64,000 nt of DNA from Clostridiales bacterium (GCA_019419865.1 JAHZIG010000011.1:31609-95608), one strand, 5' to 3'; positions 54,417 to 63,892 are shown, counted from the first letter of the stretch. Made by a program: numbers and translations. Notes: generated by a model not told the origin, from the letters alone.

Positions 54417-55559
54417 CTACCTTTTGGGGATCCGTACCGCGGCGCCGGACAGCAGGCCTAAGACGAGCGCGATCAGCGCCGAGATCAGTATAGCGGCCGG
54501 ACTTATCAGGAAGAATACCGCCGCTACGATCGTTCCGACGACCGCGCCTATCAGCCAGGCGAAGACCGACCATACGGCGGTCTCGAATACGATCTGCATT
54601 TTGATCTCCGAGTTCAGCGCGCCTATCAATCGTCTCAGCCGGAGCTCCGCCGCGCCGCCGTCAACTCTGTTCTTCATTAGATATATCAGCCCGGCGCAGC
54701 CCAAGATATACATAAGTAATATTATCGCCGAGAACGCCAGCGCTATATTGCTATCTACCGCGCCGCTCGTGTAATCGCTCGCCGTCTTAAAGGAGTAATC
54801 CGCTCCGGCGCTAAGTTCGGACAGAGCGTTCTCCAGCTCCGCTCTCGCGTCTTCCGCTCTGCGCGGCGAATCCGCGAAGACCGCGTAATCGGTCGTATAA
54901 GCCGAGTCGGTTATAAGCCTTACGGAGGTGTAAGGCGCGAATATATATCTGTCGGCGTTTTCGCCGCCGTTCGACTTGGACGAAACCACGCCGGTTATCT
55001 TAAACACCTGGTTGTTAATTTTTATCTCGGAGCCTACGGCGTCCCGGTCTCCAAACAGCTCGTTTTTCAAGGCCTCGCCTATTACGGCCGATTTTGTTCC
55101 GGACGCGGCCTCGTTTGCGTTAAAAAAGCGTCCCGATTCAAGCTTTAAGGCGCTTCTCTCAAAGAAATCCGAGTCGGTCGCGATCAGCGCGGCGGCGGCG
55201 TCCGTCCTGTCGTACCGCGCTTCGACGTCGCGGCGCTCGTAAGGCAGGATCCGCTCGATATGCGAGCCGCGCTTCGACGCAAGCTCCTCGATATCCGATA
55301 ATCTTACGTTCTCGGTCTGGAGCAAAATTACGTTCTTATCCGCTATGGCCGTGTCGTAGACGATGCCTTCCGCCCGGCTGAAGTAAAACGAGAGCGCCGA
55401 GCAGGTCGCCGCAAACGCCAAGATCAATCCGACAAGGCTTATCAGGCTTCTCGCCTTATTATATTTAAAATATCCGAACGCCGAACCGAGCGCCTGCGAA
55501 AAGGCGACCGCGGCCGAGCTCGCTCCAATTCTTTTAAATACCCTGCCTAAACGATTCAT
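54417..55559 (-). CDS. FtsX/MacB-like ABC permease
   Basis: A 380-residue membrane subunit: one N-terminal helix (residues 38-60), a large extracellular domain (65-265) of the MacB type (IGEALKNELFGDRDAVGSEI and FKITGVVSSKSNG), then three C-terminal helices (near 272-295, 315-345, 350-372). It lies 154 bases after the ATPase-like gene and belongs to the same three-gene set with a membrane-fusion protein. In MacB-type machines such permeases drive export by conformational change rather than channel transport. The C-terminus ends soon after the last helix. Confidence 0.82.
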   Translation of the reverse strand: MNRLGRVFKRIGASSAAVAFSQALGSAFGYFKYNKARSLISLVGLILAFAATCSALSFYFSRAEGIVYDTAIADKNVILLQTENVRLSDIEELASKRGSHIERILPYERRDVEARYDRTDAAAALIATDSDFFERSALKLESGRFFNANEAASGTKSAVIGEALKNELFGDRDAVGSEIKINNQVFKITGVVSSKSNGGENADRYIFAPYTSVRLITDSAYTTDYAVFADSPRRAEDARAELENALSELSAGADYSFKTASDYTSGAVDSNIALAFSAIILLMYILGCAGLIYLMKNRVDGGAAELRLRRLIGALNSEIKMQIVFETAVWSVFAWLIGAVVGTIVAAVFFLISPAAILISALIALVLGLLSGAAVRIPKR

Positions 55560-55713
55560 ATTAGCTCCTTTTACTGTTTAAGAAAGAGCCGCCCGCCTCG
55601 CTCGCCGAGCGGAAGACGGCGACGATCTCATCCCCGGACTACGCCTTGGGTTCGGATCGTTATTCCGCCGCGCAGAGAGACGCGGAAGCTCTTCCCGCAA
55701 ATATAATATTGTT

Positions 55714-56415
55714 CTAAACCAGATCTGTTATTATTACTTCTTCGATCGCGCCGTCGCGTATCTTGATTATCCTGTCCGCCCAGTTGGCCGTATACCAATC
55801 CGAGGTGATAACGATCAGGGTGCGGCCGAGCGCGTTCTGTTTAGTCAGCAAGCCGAGAACTTCTCCGGCTTCCGCCTCGCCCAGGTCGTCGGTCGGCTCC
55901 TCCGCGACGAGTACGTCCGGATCGTTTATAACGGCTCTTGCGAGCGCCGTCTTAAAAGCCGCGATAAAGTCGAGTTCCCTCGCGGGTCTGTTCTTAAGTT
56001 CGTCCGCCTCTTTCTCCGAAAATCCGCACTGGGTCATCGCGTATTCGTACAGCGCGGGCTGATCGTCGCGGATATCATGGCGGTATTTTAGCGGAAGGGT
56101 CGCGTTTTTATATACGTTCGTATGCCCTATAAGATTAGGCTCCGAATAAATATAGCCTATGTTTTCGCTTCTGAGCCTTGAGAGCCTTTTCGGCCTCAGC
56201 TTGCCTACGTCGCGGCCGTCCAGCGTTAACTTGCCCTCCGCGCCGAACGTATCCAGCTCGAAAAGCTCGCTCAGCGCCCGTTTCTCTTTCGACGTCTTTA
56301 CGTGTATCGAGACAAATTCGCCCTGCTCTACATCGAAAGAGATATTCCTGAGCCGCGCGTCCTTCTTTTTGTCAAAGTCGGCGTATTTTGTGATGTTGTC
56401 AAGCGAAATTTTCAT
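55714..56415 (-). CDS. degenerate ABC ATPase subunit (LolD/MacB type)
   Basis: A 233-residue protein aligned along its length to ABC ATPases of macrolide/lipoprotein exporters, but with lost motifs. Where Walker A (GxxGxGKST) belongs, near residues 35-45, it reads VSIHVKTSKEKRALSELF. The signature LSGGQ is replaced by PARELDFIAAFKTALARA near 158. Walker B and the D-loop survive (VLVAEEPTDDLG near 185), as does the switch histidine region in altered form (IVITSDWYTANWADRI). It probably cannot hydrolyse ATP in the normal way. Start at MKISLDN with GGAG seven bases before. Middle gene of the membrane-fusion/ATPase/permease set. Confidence 0.82.
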   Translation of the reverse strand: MKISLDNITKYADFDKKKDARLRNISFDVEQGEFVSIHVKTSKEKRALSELFELDTFGAEGKLTLDGRDVGKLRPKRLSRLRSENIGYIYSEPNLIGHTNVYKNATLPLKYRHDIRDDQPALYEYAMTQCGFSEKEADELKNRPARELDFIAAFKTALARAVINDPDVLVAEEPTDDLGEAEAGEVLGLLTKQNALGRTLIVITSDWYTANWADRIIKIRDGAIEEVIITDLV

Positions 56416-56523
56416 GCTGATTTCTCCTAACCGGTTCAATAATAAGCGATATCCGCCGCTAAATAACGCGCGCCGGGTCTATCGTCCGGTCGGCGTAAAT
56501 CGATCCGCCTTGCGCCGAACGTC

Positions 56524-58950
56524 TTATTGCTCCATGGTCGCGTATCTGTCGGTCGAACGCAGACCAAAGTCGCCGCTCGAAGTATCCGATTCGTTTCCGG
56601 ATACGTCCGACTCGTCGCCCGAACCCCTTGTATCGGGAAGAGCGTCTAAAGCCGGGTCGCTCTCGCCGCCGCTGGGAAGTATGATATCCGAACCTCCGCC
56701 GCTTAGCGAATTTTCGTCCGCGGATCCGTCCGCGCCCGCAGTCGGCGTCGGCAGACTGACGCTGTTTGCGTTAAAGCCGTCGCTTGCGCTCTCGGGCGAG
56801 TTTTCGTCTCTGATATACAACACTTCGTCGCCCGCGCGAAGTCCGGATACTATCTCTACGTTTATTCCGTCCGAAACTCCGTATTCTATCCGTACCAGCT
56901 GGTATCCGTCGGGAACGAATATCCCCGGGTATTCGGAGCCGTCCACTACGAGTTCTTCGTCCGCTCCGCCCGCGACTCTTGCGATAACGAGGGCGTTTGT
57001 ACCGTCCGCCTCATACAGAGCGTTATCGGGCAGGGTGAGCGCGTTGCTGGCCGAATCGAGCACGATCCTCGCGTCGATATTCATGCCCGATCTCAGCTTG
57101 CCGGGGTCGCTTATCGTGACTTCGACGTTGTATGTGGTTATGCCGTTTCCTTTTACGTTGCCCTCGCCGCCGACGTTGGTTATCTCGCCCATAAACGTCT
57201 GGCCGGGCAGCGCCGCCGCGGTTATAACCACAAGCTGTCCCTGCTCTATCTCCCAAATATCCATCTCGTCTATCTCGACGCTGAACTTCATTCTGCTCAT
57301 GTCGGCGATCACCATCATCGGCTCCTGGCTGTCGGCCGAAGCTACGTCGCCTACCTTAGCGTTCTTCACAAGGATAGTCCCGTCTACCGGCGAAGCGATC
57401 CTGTATTTTGTAAGCTCCTGCTGAGCGGCCTCGAGCGCGATCTGAGCGCCCTGCTCGTCAAGCTCAAGCTCTTCCCGCGACGGCCCCGTGGAATCGGTCG
57501 TAACGGTCGCGACAAGCTGTCCGCTCGTGACCCTCGAGCCTTCGCGCACGCTCACCGACGACACCGTGCCGGTTATATTAGGCGTGAGCGCGACCTCGTT
57601 GCCGTCCGCCTGGGTGATCGTAGCTATCTGTCCGCCGCTGAGTCTGCTCCCGGACTGGATGTTCAAATTACTTATCGTACCGGTCGCGTTGGCGTATATC
57701 CTGACCGAATCCGACGAGCTCGAAGACGCCGACTGAGTCGCCGCCTGCGCCCTCTCCACCGCGTTCTCCGCCTGCTGGACCGCAAGCTGCGCGTTTGTGT
57801 CGTCAACTTTATACACGAGTTCTCCGGCTCTGACCGTGTCGCCCGCGTTGAGCGGCGATTCGGTGATCGAACCCGAGACCGTGGATTTTATCTCGTATCT
57901 TGCGACCGGCTCTACCGAACCCGTGCAGGACATCGTCTTTATTACGTTTCCGTTAGCTACGGTTATCTGGGTATATCCTCTGAGCGGATCCGCTCTGTAG
58001 GATATATAAGAGACGCTGCACACGACGATCGCGACTACCAAGACCGCCGCCCCCGCGCCTATCATCCACTTTTTATACTTCTTGAAGAAATTCTTAAACC
58101 TCGACTTCTTCGGAGGTCTTTCTTCCTCTCCAAAGCTGTCTAAATCGTAATACGAGGTCTCCACCCGGTCGACCTTAACGCTTTTGGGAGCGTACGCCGC
58201 GTATATGTCTTCGTTTGTATCGTTTTCCGTTTCTGCTCCGTCCGTATCGTATTCGTCGTATACGTCGCCCGAGCCGTCGCCCCAAACGTCTTCCGATAAG
58301 CCGCCGTCCGGACGTTCGTCTTCCGCGCCGCCGCTCTCGCCAAACTCGGTTTGGTAACCGTCGAGCAGACTGTCGGCTTCGCTCTCGCGTATTCTTTCAA
58401 GCCTGCGGTTTATGTTTTCGGAGTCCATATCCTCGGTGTCGCCGGATCCGTACAGCCCTCTCGTCTCGTAGCCGCCTTCGTCCTGCGCGGGCTCCGACGC
58501 GCCTTCATCCTCCGCGGAAGCGTATCCGCCGTCCCCGCCCAAGTTTTGAGAACTCGTTTCTTCATTATAAACGCTGTCGTCGTAAGCGGTATCGCCGTAA
58601 GCGTCGTCGTCGTAAGCGCTGTCGTCGTAAGCGTCGTCGTCGTAAACGTTATCGTCGTAAGCGCTGTCGCCGTAAGCGTCGTCGTCGTAAGCGGTATCGT
58701 CGTAAACGTTGTCGTCGTAAGCGTTGTCGCCGTATTCGGGATCGTCCGGGTATCCGCCGTATTCAGAATCGCCAAAATAGCCGGTCTCGTTCCCGTCCGG
58801 CTCGATATCCGTAAGTCCGTTTTCGTCCTCGTCCAATACTCCGTCGCCCATGCTCCCATAGGCCTTGTCCAAATAATCGGGGTCGGCAGTAAAACTCGCG
58901 TTGTTTTCTTCTGAAACCCTATCTTTCTTCTTTCTGCCGAAAAAGCTCAT
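56524..58950 (-). CDS. HlyD/MacA-like membrane-fusion protein with a repetitive acidic N-terminus
   Basis: An 808-residue protein. Residues 1-294 are hydrophilic and very acidic; about 72-131 are short Tyr-Asp repeats (DDNVYDD, DDDAYGD and the like). A membrane anchor follows at about 296-318 (AGAAVLVVAIVVCSVSYISY). The outside part is a periplasmic-adaptor fold: lipoyl/barrel-sandwich halves (GSITESPLNAGDTVRAGELV and ATVTTDS), a coiled coil near 500-520 and beta-barrel domain (GEITNVGGEGNVKGNGITTY), then a Ser/Asp-rich C-terminus from about 720. Adaptors of ABC exporters in Gram-positives pair with MacB-like pumps, encoded next. The cytoplasmic tail is not typical of the family. Confidence 0.83.
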   Translation of the reverse strand: MSFFGRKKKDRVSEENNASFTADPDYLDKAYGSMGDGVLDEDENGLTDIEPDGNETGYFGDSEYGGYPDDPEYGDNAYDDNVYDDTAYDDDAYGDSAYDDNVYDDDAYDDSAYDDDAYGDTAYDDSVYNEETSSQNLGGDGGYASAEDEGASEPAQDEGGYETRGLYGSGDTEDMDSENINRRLERIRESEADSLLDGYQTEFGESGGAEDERPDGGLSEDVWGDGSGDVYDEYDTDGAETENDTNEDIYAAYAPKSVKVDRVETSYYDLDSFGEEERPPKKSRFKNFFKKYKKWMIGAGAAVLVVAIVVCSVSYISYRADPLRGYTQITVANGNVIKTMSCTGSVEPVARYEIKSTVSGSITESPLNAGDTVRAGELVYKVDDTNAQLAVQQAENAVERAQAATQSASSSSSDSVRIYANATGTISNLNIQSGSRLSGGQIATITQADGNEVALTPNITGTVSSVSVREGSRVTSGQLVATVTTDSTGPSREELELDEQGAQIALEAAQQELTKYRIASPVDGTILVKNAKVGDVASADSQEPMMVIADMSRMKFSVEIDEMDIWEIEQGQLVVITAAALPGQTFMGEITNVGGEGNVKGNGITTYNVEVTISDPGKLRSGMNIDARIVLDSASNALTLPDNALYEADGTNALVIARVAGGADEELVVDGSEYPGIFVPDGYQLVRIEYGVSDGINVEIVSGLRAGDEVLYIRDENSPESASDGFNANSVSLPTPTAGADGSADENSLSGGGSDIILPSGGESDPALDALPDTRGSGDESDVSGNESDTSSGDFGLRSTDRYATMEQ
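58570..58740 (-). repeat. 15-bp tandem repeats within the membrane-fusion gene
   Basis: About eleven imperfect units such as GTCGTCGTAAGCG and TATCGTCGTAAACG encode the DDxxY pentapeptides. Variation between units preserves the Asp-Tyr pattern. Slippage could change the tail length. Confidence 0.85.
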
Positions 58951-59429
58951 GGCTTACCCTCCTTACTTGCGGTTTTTGTTATTAAAACGCTATGATCTAC
59001 TATCATAACCTAAAATTCCACTCCTGTAAAGCAGTATATGTTATTTATCTATTATTCCTTATTATATAGGAAATATATACAATCTTCGGTCTTGGTCTTT
59101 ATGTCCGGCTCCCGGATCCGGGGCGCGCTAAAACGCCGTCCGTCCGCGCCGGCATATACCGCGCCAATATTAACCATTACATTTTAGCAGAAAATAATTG
59201 ACCAAATGTTAACGGTTTATTAATTTTGTATTACTATGTCAAAAAATTTTGTAAATAAAATAGACAAAATATGTGGAAATTTAACCAAAAATTTTGCCGC
59301 CGCGGATATACAAAACCTTTTAACGACTCGAGCGGACGCTTGTTTACGCGGCCGAGCGCGGGATAAGCTTTTATTCTCCGCGTTTTAACGGGCGCAATAA
59401 TCGCGGCTCCTCGATAGATATGCGGCTAT
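58951..59429. other. intergenic region, about 480 bp, no gene found
   Basis: AT-rich stretches flank a G+C-rich patch. A minus-strand TTGACA near 59236 faces the membrane-fusion gene but has a poor -10. The right part adjoins the end of the TetR gene. No open frame with a ribosome site was seen. Confidence 0.5.
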
Positions 59430-60116
59430 CTACCCGAAAGGATCCCTTTCGGAGCCGCGGTATTCTCTTAGCAGCCGAAGCGCGATCTCCGCCATCTCCT
59501 CGGGGCTTTCCTCCCCGGCGTCCTCGATCCAGGTCTTGATCATATAGAATATCCCCCCGACTTTGTAGATCGTCTCGTACTTATCTCCGGCTCCGCAGCG
59601 GCCGTTCTCGGCGAGCGCGGTTATCATCAGCCTGTTATACCCTTCGAACACGTTGAACAGCAGGTCGAAGCGTTCCGCTTTTATCATATTCGAGAGCGGA
59701 CGCTTCTTTTCGCCGAACATCCTAAACAAAAGCGTCAAGAAGGTCTCGGCTCCCTTTGCAGGCGCCGACTTCGCCGATTCTAAAAATCTGTTCCATTCGT
59801 CTTCAAAGTATTTTATCAGGATATCGTCCTTAGAACTGTAATTTCTGTAATACGTCATTCTCGATATCCCCGCCGCTTTGGTTATGTCGGTCACGGTTAT
59901 TTTATCGTAATCGTTTTTCTCCATCAAAAATATAAGCGCCTCCGCGATCCGCCTCTCGGTAGGTTCGCCGCGCTTTAGCCGTTTCGCGCCGGACGGCCGT
60001 TTAAGACCGCCATTTTTGCCCGCGCCCTCGTTTATATTTTTGTTAAGCGCCTTGTCCGCGCCCGAATTTTTCCCGCTCAAATCAAAAACGCCTCCGGTAA
60101 ACGTGATTTTTTGCAA
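59430..60116 (-). CDS. TetR-family transcriptional regulator
   Basis: A 228-residue regulator. A basic, glycine-rich extension of about 50 residues precedes the helix-turn-helix (AEALIFLMEKNDYDKITVTD, then AAGISRMTYYRNYSSKDDIL at 75-95). The ligand domain resembles the TetR_C_8/DhaS-like group (IKAERFDLLFNVFEGYNRLM). Divergently oriented from ftsH, with a palindrome in the shared spacer that may be its operator. The ligand is unknown. It could control itself, ftsH or the export genes beyond. Confidence 0.87.
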   Translation of the reverse strand: MQKITFTGGVFDLSGKNSGADKALNKNINEGAGKNGGLKRPSGAKRLKRGEPTERRIAEALIFLMEKNDYDKITVTDITKAAGISRMTYYRNYSSKDDILIKYFEDEWNRFLESAKSAPAKGAETFLTLLFRMFGEKKRPLSNMIKAERFDLLFNVFEGYNRLMITALAENGRCGAGDKYETIYKVGGIFYMIKTWIEDAGEESPEEMAEIALRLLREYRGSERDPFG

Positions 60117-60200
60117 GTTATTTGCAAATTTGAATAATTTGTAACATTTCTTTATATGCTATTGATATTTACCTCTTTTTATTATAATATATAATTACGG

Positions 60201-60218
60201 ATGTTACAAGTGTAACAT
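60201..60218. promoter_or_regulatory. palindromic operator candidate upstream of ftsH
   Basis: ATGTTACAAGTGTAACAT: perfect eight-base arms with a two-base centre. A half-site TTTGTAACATTTC occurs 60 bases away near the TetR start. It sits just downstream of a plausible ftsH promoter (TTGATA at 60162, TAATAT at 60185), where a bound repressor would block transcription. Confidence 0.55.
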
Positions 60219-60263
60219 TATAAAATTTTTAAAAAATACATAAAGATTAAGGAGAAGAGACTG

Positions 60264-62075
60264 ATGAAAAAGGAAAAACATCCCCAACGATCGATCCTGC
60301 TCGGTTATCTTGCGGTCATAGTAATATTGATCGCGCTTAATATGATATTCATGCCGTCGATCTTGGAATCGCAGGTAGAAGAGGTGGACTACAGCACGTT
60401 TATGCAGATGACCGAGAACAAAGAGATCGGTTCTGTGGAAATAACCAGTACGCAGATAACGTTCACGAATAAGGATAATACGAGGATATATAAGACGGGT
60501 CCGATATCCGACCCGGATCTGGTCGACAGACTCTACGATTCGGGCGCGGAGTTTAAAACCGAGATAGTTAAGCAGATGAATCCGATACTGTATCTGCTGA
60601 TAACCTTCCTGCTGCCGGTCGTCCTGTTCGCAGTCTTGGGTTACTTTATGAATAAGAAGCTCCGCGACAGGATGGGCGGAGGTTCGTCGATGGCGTTCGG
60701 CATGGGCAAGAGCAACGCCAAGGTATACGTAAAATCCACGTCGGGGATAAAGTTTTCGGACGTGGCCGGAGAGGACGAGGCCAAGGAGCTGCTGACCGAG
60801 ATCGTGGACTTTTTGCACAACCCGGAAAAATACAGGGAGATAGGCGCGTCGCTTCCCAAGGGGGCGCTGCTCGTCGGACCTCCGGGAACGGGTAAGACTT
60901 TGCTCGCCAAGGCGGTCGCGGGCGAGGCGAACGTGCCGTTTTTCTCGATATCCGGCTCCGAATTCGTCGAGATGTTCGTCGGAAACGGCGCGGCTAAGGT
61001 CAGAGACCTGTTTAAACAGGCGAACGACAAGGCGCCCTGTATCGTGTTTATCGACGAGATCGACGCGATAGGCAAGAAGCGCGACGCGAGCCTGAGCGCC
61101 AACGACGAGCGCGAACAGACGCTAAACCAGTTGCTCACCGAGATGGACGGTTTCGAAGGCTCGAAGGGCGTCGTCATACTCGCGGCGACCAACCGCCCCG
61201 AATCCTTAGACCCGGCGCTGCTGCGTCCGGGCAGATTCGACCGCAGGATACCCGTAGAGCTGCCCGATCTTAAAGGGCGCGAGGAGATACTAAAGGTCCA
61301 CGCCAAGAAGATAAAGATAGCGGACAACGTCGATTTCGGCGCGATAGCGAGAGCCGCGTCCGGAGCGTCGGGCGCCGAGCTTGCTAACATCGTAAACGAG
61401 GCGGCGCTCAGAGCCGTAAGAGACGGCAGAAAGTTCGCGACCCAGAGCGACCTCGAGGAGAGCGTAGAGGTGGTAATCGCGGGTTACCAGAAGAAGAACC
61501 GTATGCTTTCGACCAAGGAGAAGCTGATCGTCGCGTATCACGAGACGGGTCACGCGCTGGTCGCGGCCAAGCAGACCGATTCTGCGCCCGTGCATAAGAT
61601 AACGATAATCCCGAGGACGTCGGGCGCGCTCGGCTATACGATGCAGGTCGAGGAGAACGAGCATTTCCTGATGAACAAGACCGAGCTCGAGAATAAGATA
61701 GCGACGCTAACGGGCGGCAGAGCGGCCGAGGAGCTGATATTCCACGAGATAACCACCGGAGCGTCCAACGACATAGAGCAGGCGACCAAGCTGGCGCGGC
61801 AGATGATAACCAAGTTCGGCATGAGCAGTTTCGGCATGGTGGCCATGGAGACCGGCGGGAACACCTATTTGGGCGGAGATTCGACCCTGACCTGCTCCGC
61901 CGAGACTCAGACCGAGATCGACAGAATGGTGATAGATCTGGTGGAGAAGCAGTATAAGAAGGCCTCGAAGATATTGGAGGAGAATATCGATAAGCTGCAC
62001 GAGCTGTCTAAATACCTGTACGAGCACGAGACCATAACCGGCGAAGAGTTCATGAACATAGTGAGTAGAGATTAG
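60264..62075 (+). CDS. ftsH: ATP-dependent zinc metalloprotease FtsH
   Basis: Membrane-anchored AAA+ protease degrading damaged membrane and regulatory proteins. The 603-residue protein has two membrane helices (about 10-30 and 110-130), Walker A LLVGPPGTGKTLLAKAV near 205, the pore loop EMFVGNGAAKVRDLF (the usual GVGASR varies to GNGAAK), Walker B CIVFIDEIDAIGKKRD near 255, the SRH with ATNRPESLDPALLRPGRFDR near 310, and the zinc site VAYHETGHALVA near 427. The final SRD and stop come from a repeat. GGAG ribosome site. Spaced from a divergent TetR gene. Confidence 0.95.
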   Translation: MKKEKHPQRSILLGYLAVIVILIALNMIFMPSILESQVEEVDYSTFMQMTENKEIGSVEITSTQITFTNKDNTRIYKTGPISDPDLVDRLYDSGAEFKTEIVKQMNPILYLLITFLLPVVLFAVLGYFMNKKLRDRMGGGSSMAFGMGKSNAKVYVKSTSGIKFSDVAGEDEAKELLTEIVDFLHNPEKYREIGASLPKGALLVGPPGTGKTLLAKAVAGEANVPFFSISGSEFVEMFVGNGAAKVRDLFKQANDKAPCIVFIDEIDAIGKKRDASLSANDEREQTLNQLLTEMDGFEGSKGVVILAATNRPESLDPALLRPGRFDRRIPVELPDLKGREEILKVHAKKIKIADNVDFGAIARAASGASGAELANIVNEAALRAVRDGRKFATQSDLEESVEVVIAGYQKKNRMLSTKEKLIVAYHETGHALVAAKQTDSAPVHKITIIPRTSGALGYTMQVEENEHFLMNKTELENKIATLTGGRAAEELIFHEITTGASNDIEQATKLARQMITKFGMSSFGMVAMETGGNTYLGGDSTLTCSAETQTEIDRMVIDLVEKQYKKASKILEENIDKLHELSKYLYEHETITGEEFMNIVSRD

Positions 62076-62238
62076 GTATTAGGGATTAGGAACGTGAAAC
62101 GCTTCTGTAGCGTTAAAACGGCCTCTGTAACGTAATAGGAAAACAGGGTATTTCTTTTCGCGGGCGCTTGCGTTCGGCGTTACACGGGCGGACTTTAGCC
62201 CCTAACTCCTAATTCATATTATCCTAACTCCTACGTTG
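62063..62238 (-). repeat. GATTAG-family intergenic repeat, full copy (orientation B)
   Basis: GAGTAGAGATTAGGTATTAG at the left, inside ftsH, and CTAACTCCTACGTTG at the right, 30 bases before the next ATG. Interior: GTGAAACGCTTCTGTAGCG, GGCCTCTGTAACG, GGAAAACAGGGTATTTC, GGCGTTACACGGGCG. Confidence 0.9.
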
Positions 62239-62267
62239 ATTAGCAAGTAGAGGGGAGGAACCTATTT

Positions 62268-63062
62268 ATGAATATAATGTTTACTCTTGACAGGAATTAT
62301 ATAGATATACTAAAGACGTGTATAAGATCGTTTACGCGTTTTAGGGCGCCGGACGGCTACGACGTATATATACTTCATTCGGATTTTAAAGACGCCGATA
62401 TCGAAGGATTAAACGCGGCCGTCGGCGCCGGCGCGCGGCTCCATTATATATACGTGGAGCCGTCGCTGTTCGATAAGTTCCCGGACAGCATGAGGTATCC
62501 GAAGACTATTTACTACCGTATTTTTGCGGCTAAATTCCTGCCGGATACGATAGACAGGGTCCTGTACCTCGATCCGGACACGGTCGTCATAAACCCGCTG
62601 GACGAATTATATAACATGGATTTTAACGGGAATTATTATATTGCGTGCAGTCATACGAAAGACTTTCTAAACCAGCTCAACAGCCTGAGATTGGGCGTCT
62701 TGGAGAACCGCCCGTATATAAACACCGGCGTCATGATGATGAACCTTGAAAAGCTGAGAGCCGAGCAGTCGGAGGAGGACGTGTTGAGTTACGTATCCAA
62801 GAAGGAGAGAGTGTTCTTTCTTCCCGATCAGGATATAATAACCGCGCTTTACGGCGACAAAACGATCATAGTAGACGAGATGAAATATAATCTCAGCGAC
62901 AGGATACTGGCGCTCAGGAACGCCGTGCCGGGAGACGACCCGATCGATCTGGAATGGGTAGAAAAAAACACGGTAATAATCCACTACTGCGGCAAAAATA
63001 AGCCGTGGAACAAAGATTACCGCGGCGCGCTCGACTGTTTTTATAGGGAGATAACAACGTAG
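62268..63062 (+). CDS. glycosyltransferase family 8
   Basis: A 264-residue retaining glycosyltransferase of the lipopolysaccharide-galactosyl/glycogenin type. It starts NIMFTLDRNYIDILKTCIRS; the metal and nucleotide-sugar motif DRVLYLDPDTVVINPLDELY lies near 92, NTGVMMMNLEKLR near 148, DQDIITALY near 188, and the second metal-binding IIHYCGKNKPW near 240. Acceptor unknown; probably cell-surface glycan. GGGAGG ribosome site. The last residues, ITT, and the stop come from a repeat. Confidence 0.92.
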   Translation: MNIMFTLDRNYIDILKTCIRSFTRFRAPDGYDVYILHSDFKDADIEGLNAAVGAGARLHYIYVEPSLFDKFPDSMRYPKTIYYRIFAAKFLPDTIDRVLYLDPDTVVINPLDELYNMDFNGNYYIACSHTKDFLNQLNSLRLGVLENRPYINTGVMMMNLEKLRAEQSEEDVLSYVSKKERVFFLPDQDIITALYGDKTIIVDEMKYNLSDRILALRNAVPGDDPIDLEWVEKNTVIIHYCGKNKPWNKDYRGALDCFYREITT

Positions 63063-63138
63063 AGATTAGAGATTAGCGAATAGCGAATAGGAATTAGGGG
63101 CGGAAATTTGCTCGTGTAACGCCGAACGGCTACGTATG
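63055..63138 (+). repeat. GATTAG-family repeat, left half (orientation A)
   Basis: CAACGTAGAGATTAGAGATT, overlapping the glycosyltransferase stop, then GGGGCGGAAATTTGCTCGTG, TAACGCCGAACGGCTACGT; the right half is missing. Confidence 0.8.
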
Positions 63139-63227
63139 AAAGCGATTAAAATGTCGCATTTGAAGCGACCCAACCCCCGTTGTGAAGGCGTATAATTAAG
63201 GCGTCAAAAACAAAGGAGGTTCTTTTT

Positions 63228-63872
63228 ATGAATAGGAATTTAACGGAACTTATATTTATCTTGGACAGAAGCGGCAGTATGATCGGATTAGAAGCCGATA
63301 CGATCGGCGGCTATAATTCGCTTATGAAAAAGCAGAAAAATGAACAAGGCGAGGCGACCATAACCACGGTATTATTTGACGACCAATACGAGATGATCCA
63401 CGACCATGCGGATATCAGGAAGGTCAAGCCGATAAATAACAAGATTTATTATGCAAGGGGCTGTACAGCGCTTTTGGATGCGATCGGGAAAACGATCGTT
63501 CATGTGGTCAACCGTCGCAAATTTGCGCCGGATAATGAGGCGCCCGGAAAAACAATGGTGGTGATCATTACCGACGGATATGAAAATGCAAGCAGAGAAT
63601 TTAGTCTTGATAAGGTAAAAAATATGATCGAACATCAAAAAGAAGTATACAATTGGGAGTTTTTATTTCTTGGAGCGAATATAGACGCAATTGAAACAGC
63701 GCGTCATTTTGGTATAGATGAAGACAGGGCGGCTACTTATTGTGCGGATAGCATAGGAACCAAAACTAATTTTGAGGCCGTTTCCGGAACGGTTTCCTGC
63801 ATGAGGAGGTGTCAATCTATAAACTCCGATTGGAAAAAAGGGATTGAAGCCTATGCGAAGAAAAAGCGCTAA
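63228..63872 (+). CDS. VWA-domain protein
   Basis: A 214-residue cytoplasmic von Willebrand factor A protein. The metal-ion-dependent adhesion site is complete: DRSGSM near residue 12, the threonine in YARGCTALLDAIG near 80, and VVIITDGYENAS near 118. Single-domain VWA proteins of this size occur in bacterial tellurium/stress (TerY-like) and phage-related contexts; partner unknown. AAAGGAGG ribosome site. More AT-rich codons than most genes here, suggesting acquisition. Confidence 0.88.
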   Translation: MNRNLTELIFILDRSGSMIGLEADTIGGYNSLMKKQKNEQGEATITTVLFDDQYEMIHDHADIRKVKPINNKIYYARGCTALLDAIGKTIVHVVNRRKFAPDNEAPGKTMVVIITDGYENASREFSLDKVKNMIEHQKEVYNWEFLFLGANIDAIETARHFGIDEDRAATYCADSIGTKTNFEAVSGTVSCMRRCQSINSDWKKGIEAYAKKKR

Positions 63873-63892
63873 AAATGCGCCATGGCGGGTTT

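Noticed and set aside
58570..58740. CRISPR-like short repeats
   Set aside because: The 15-bp units have no spacers, lie within a coding frame and encode a periodic Asp-Tyr tail.
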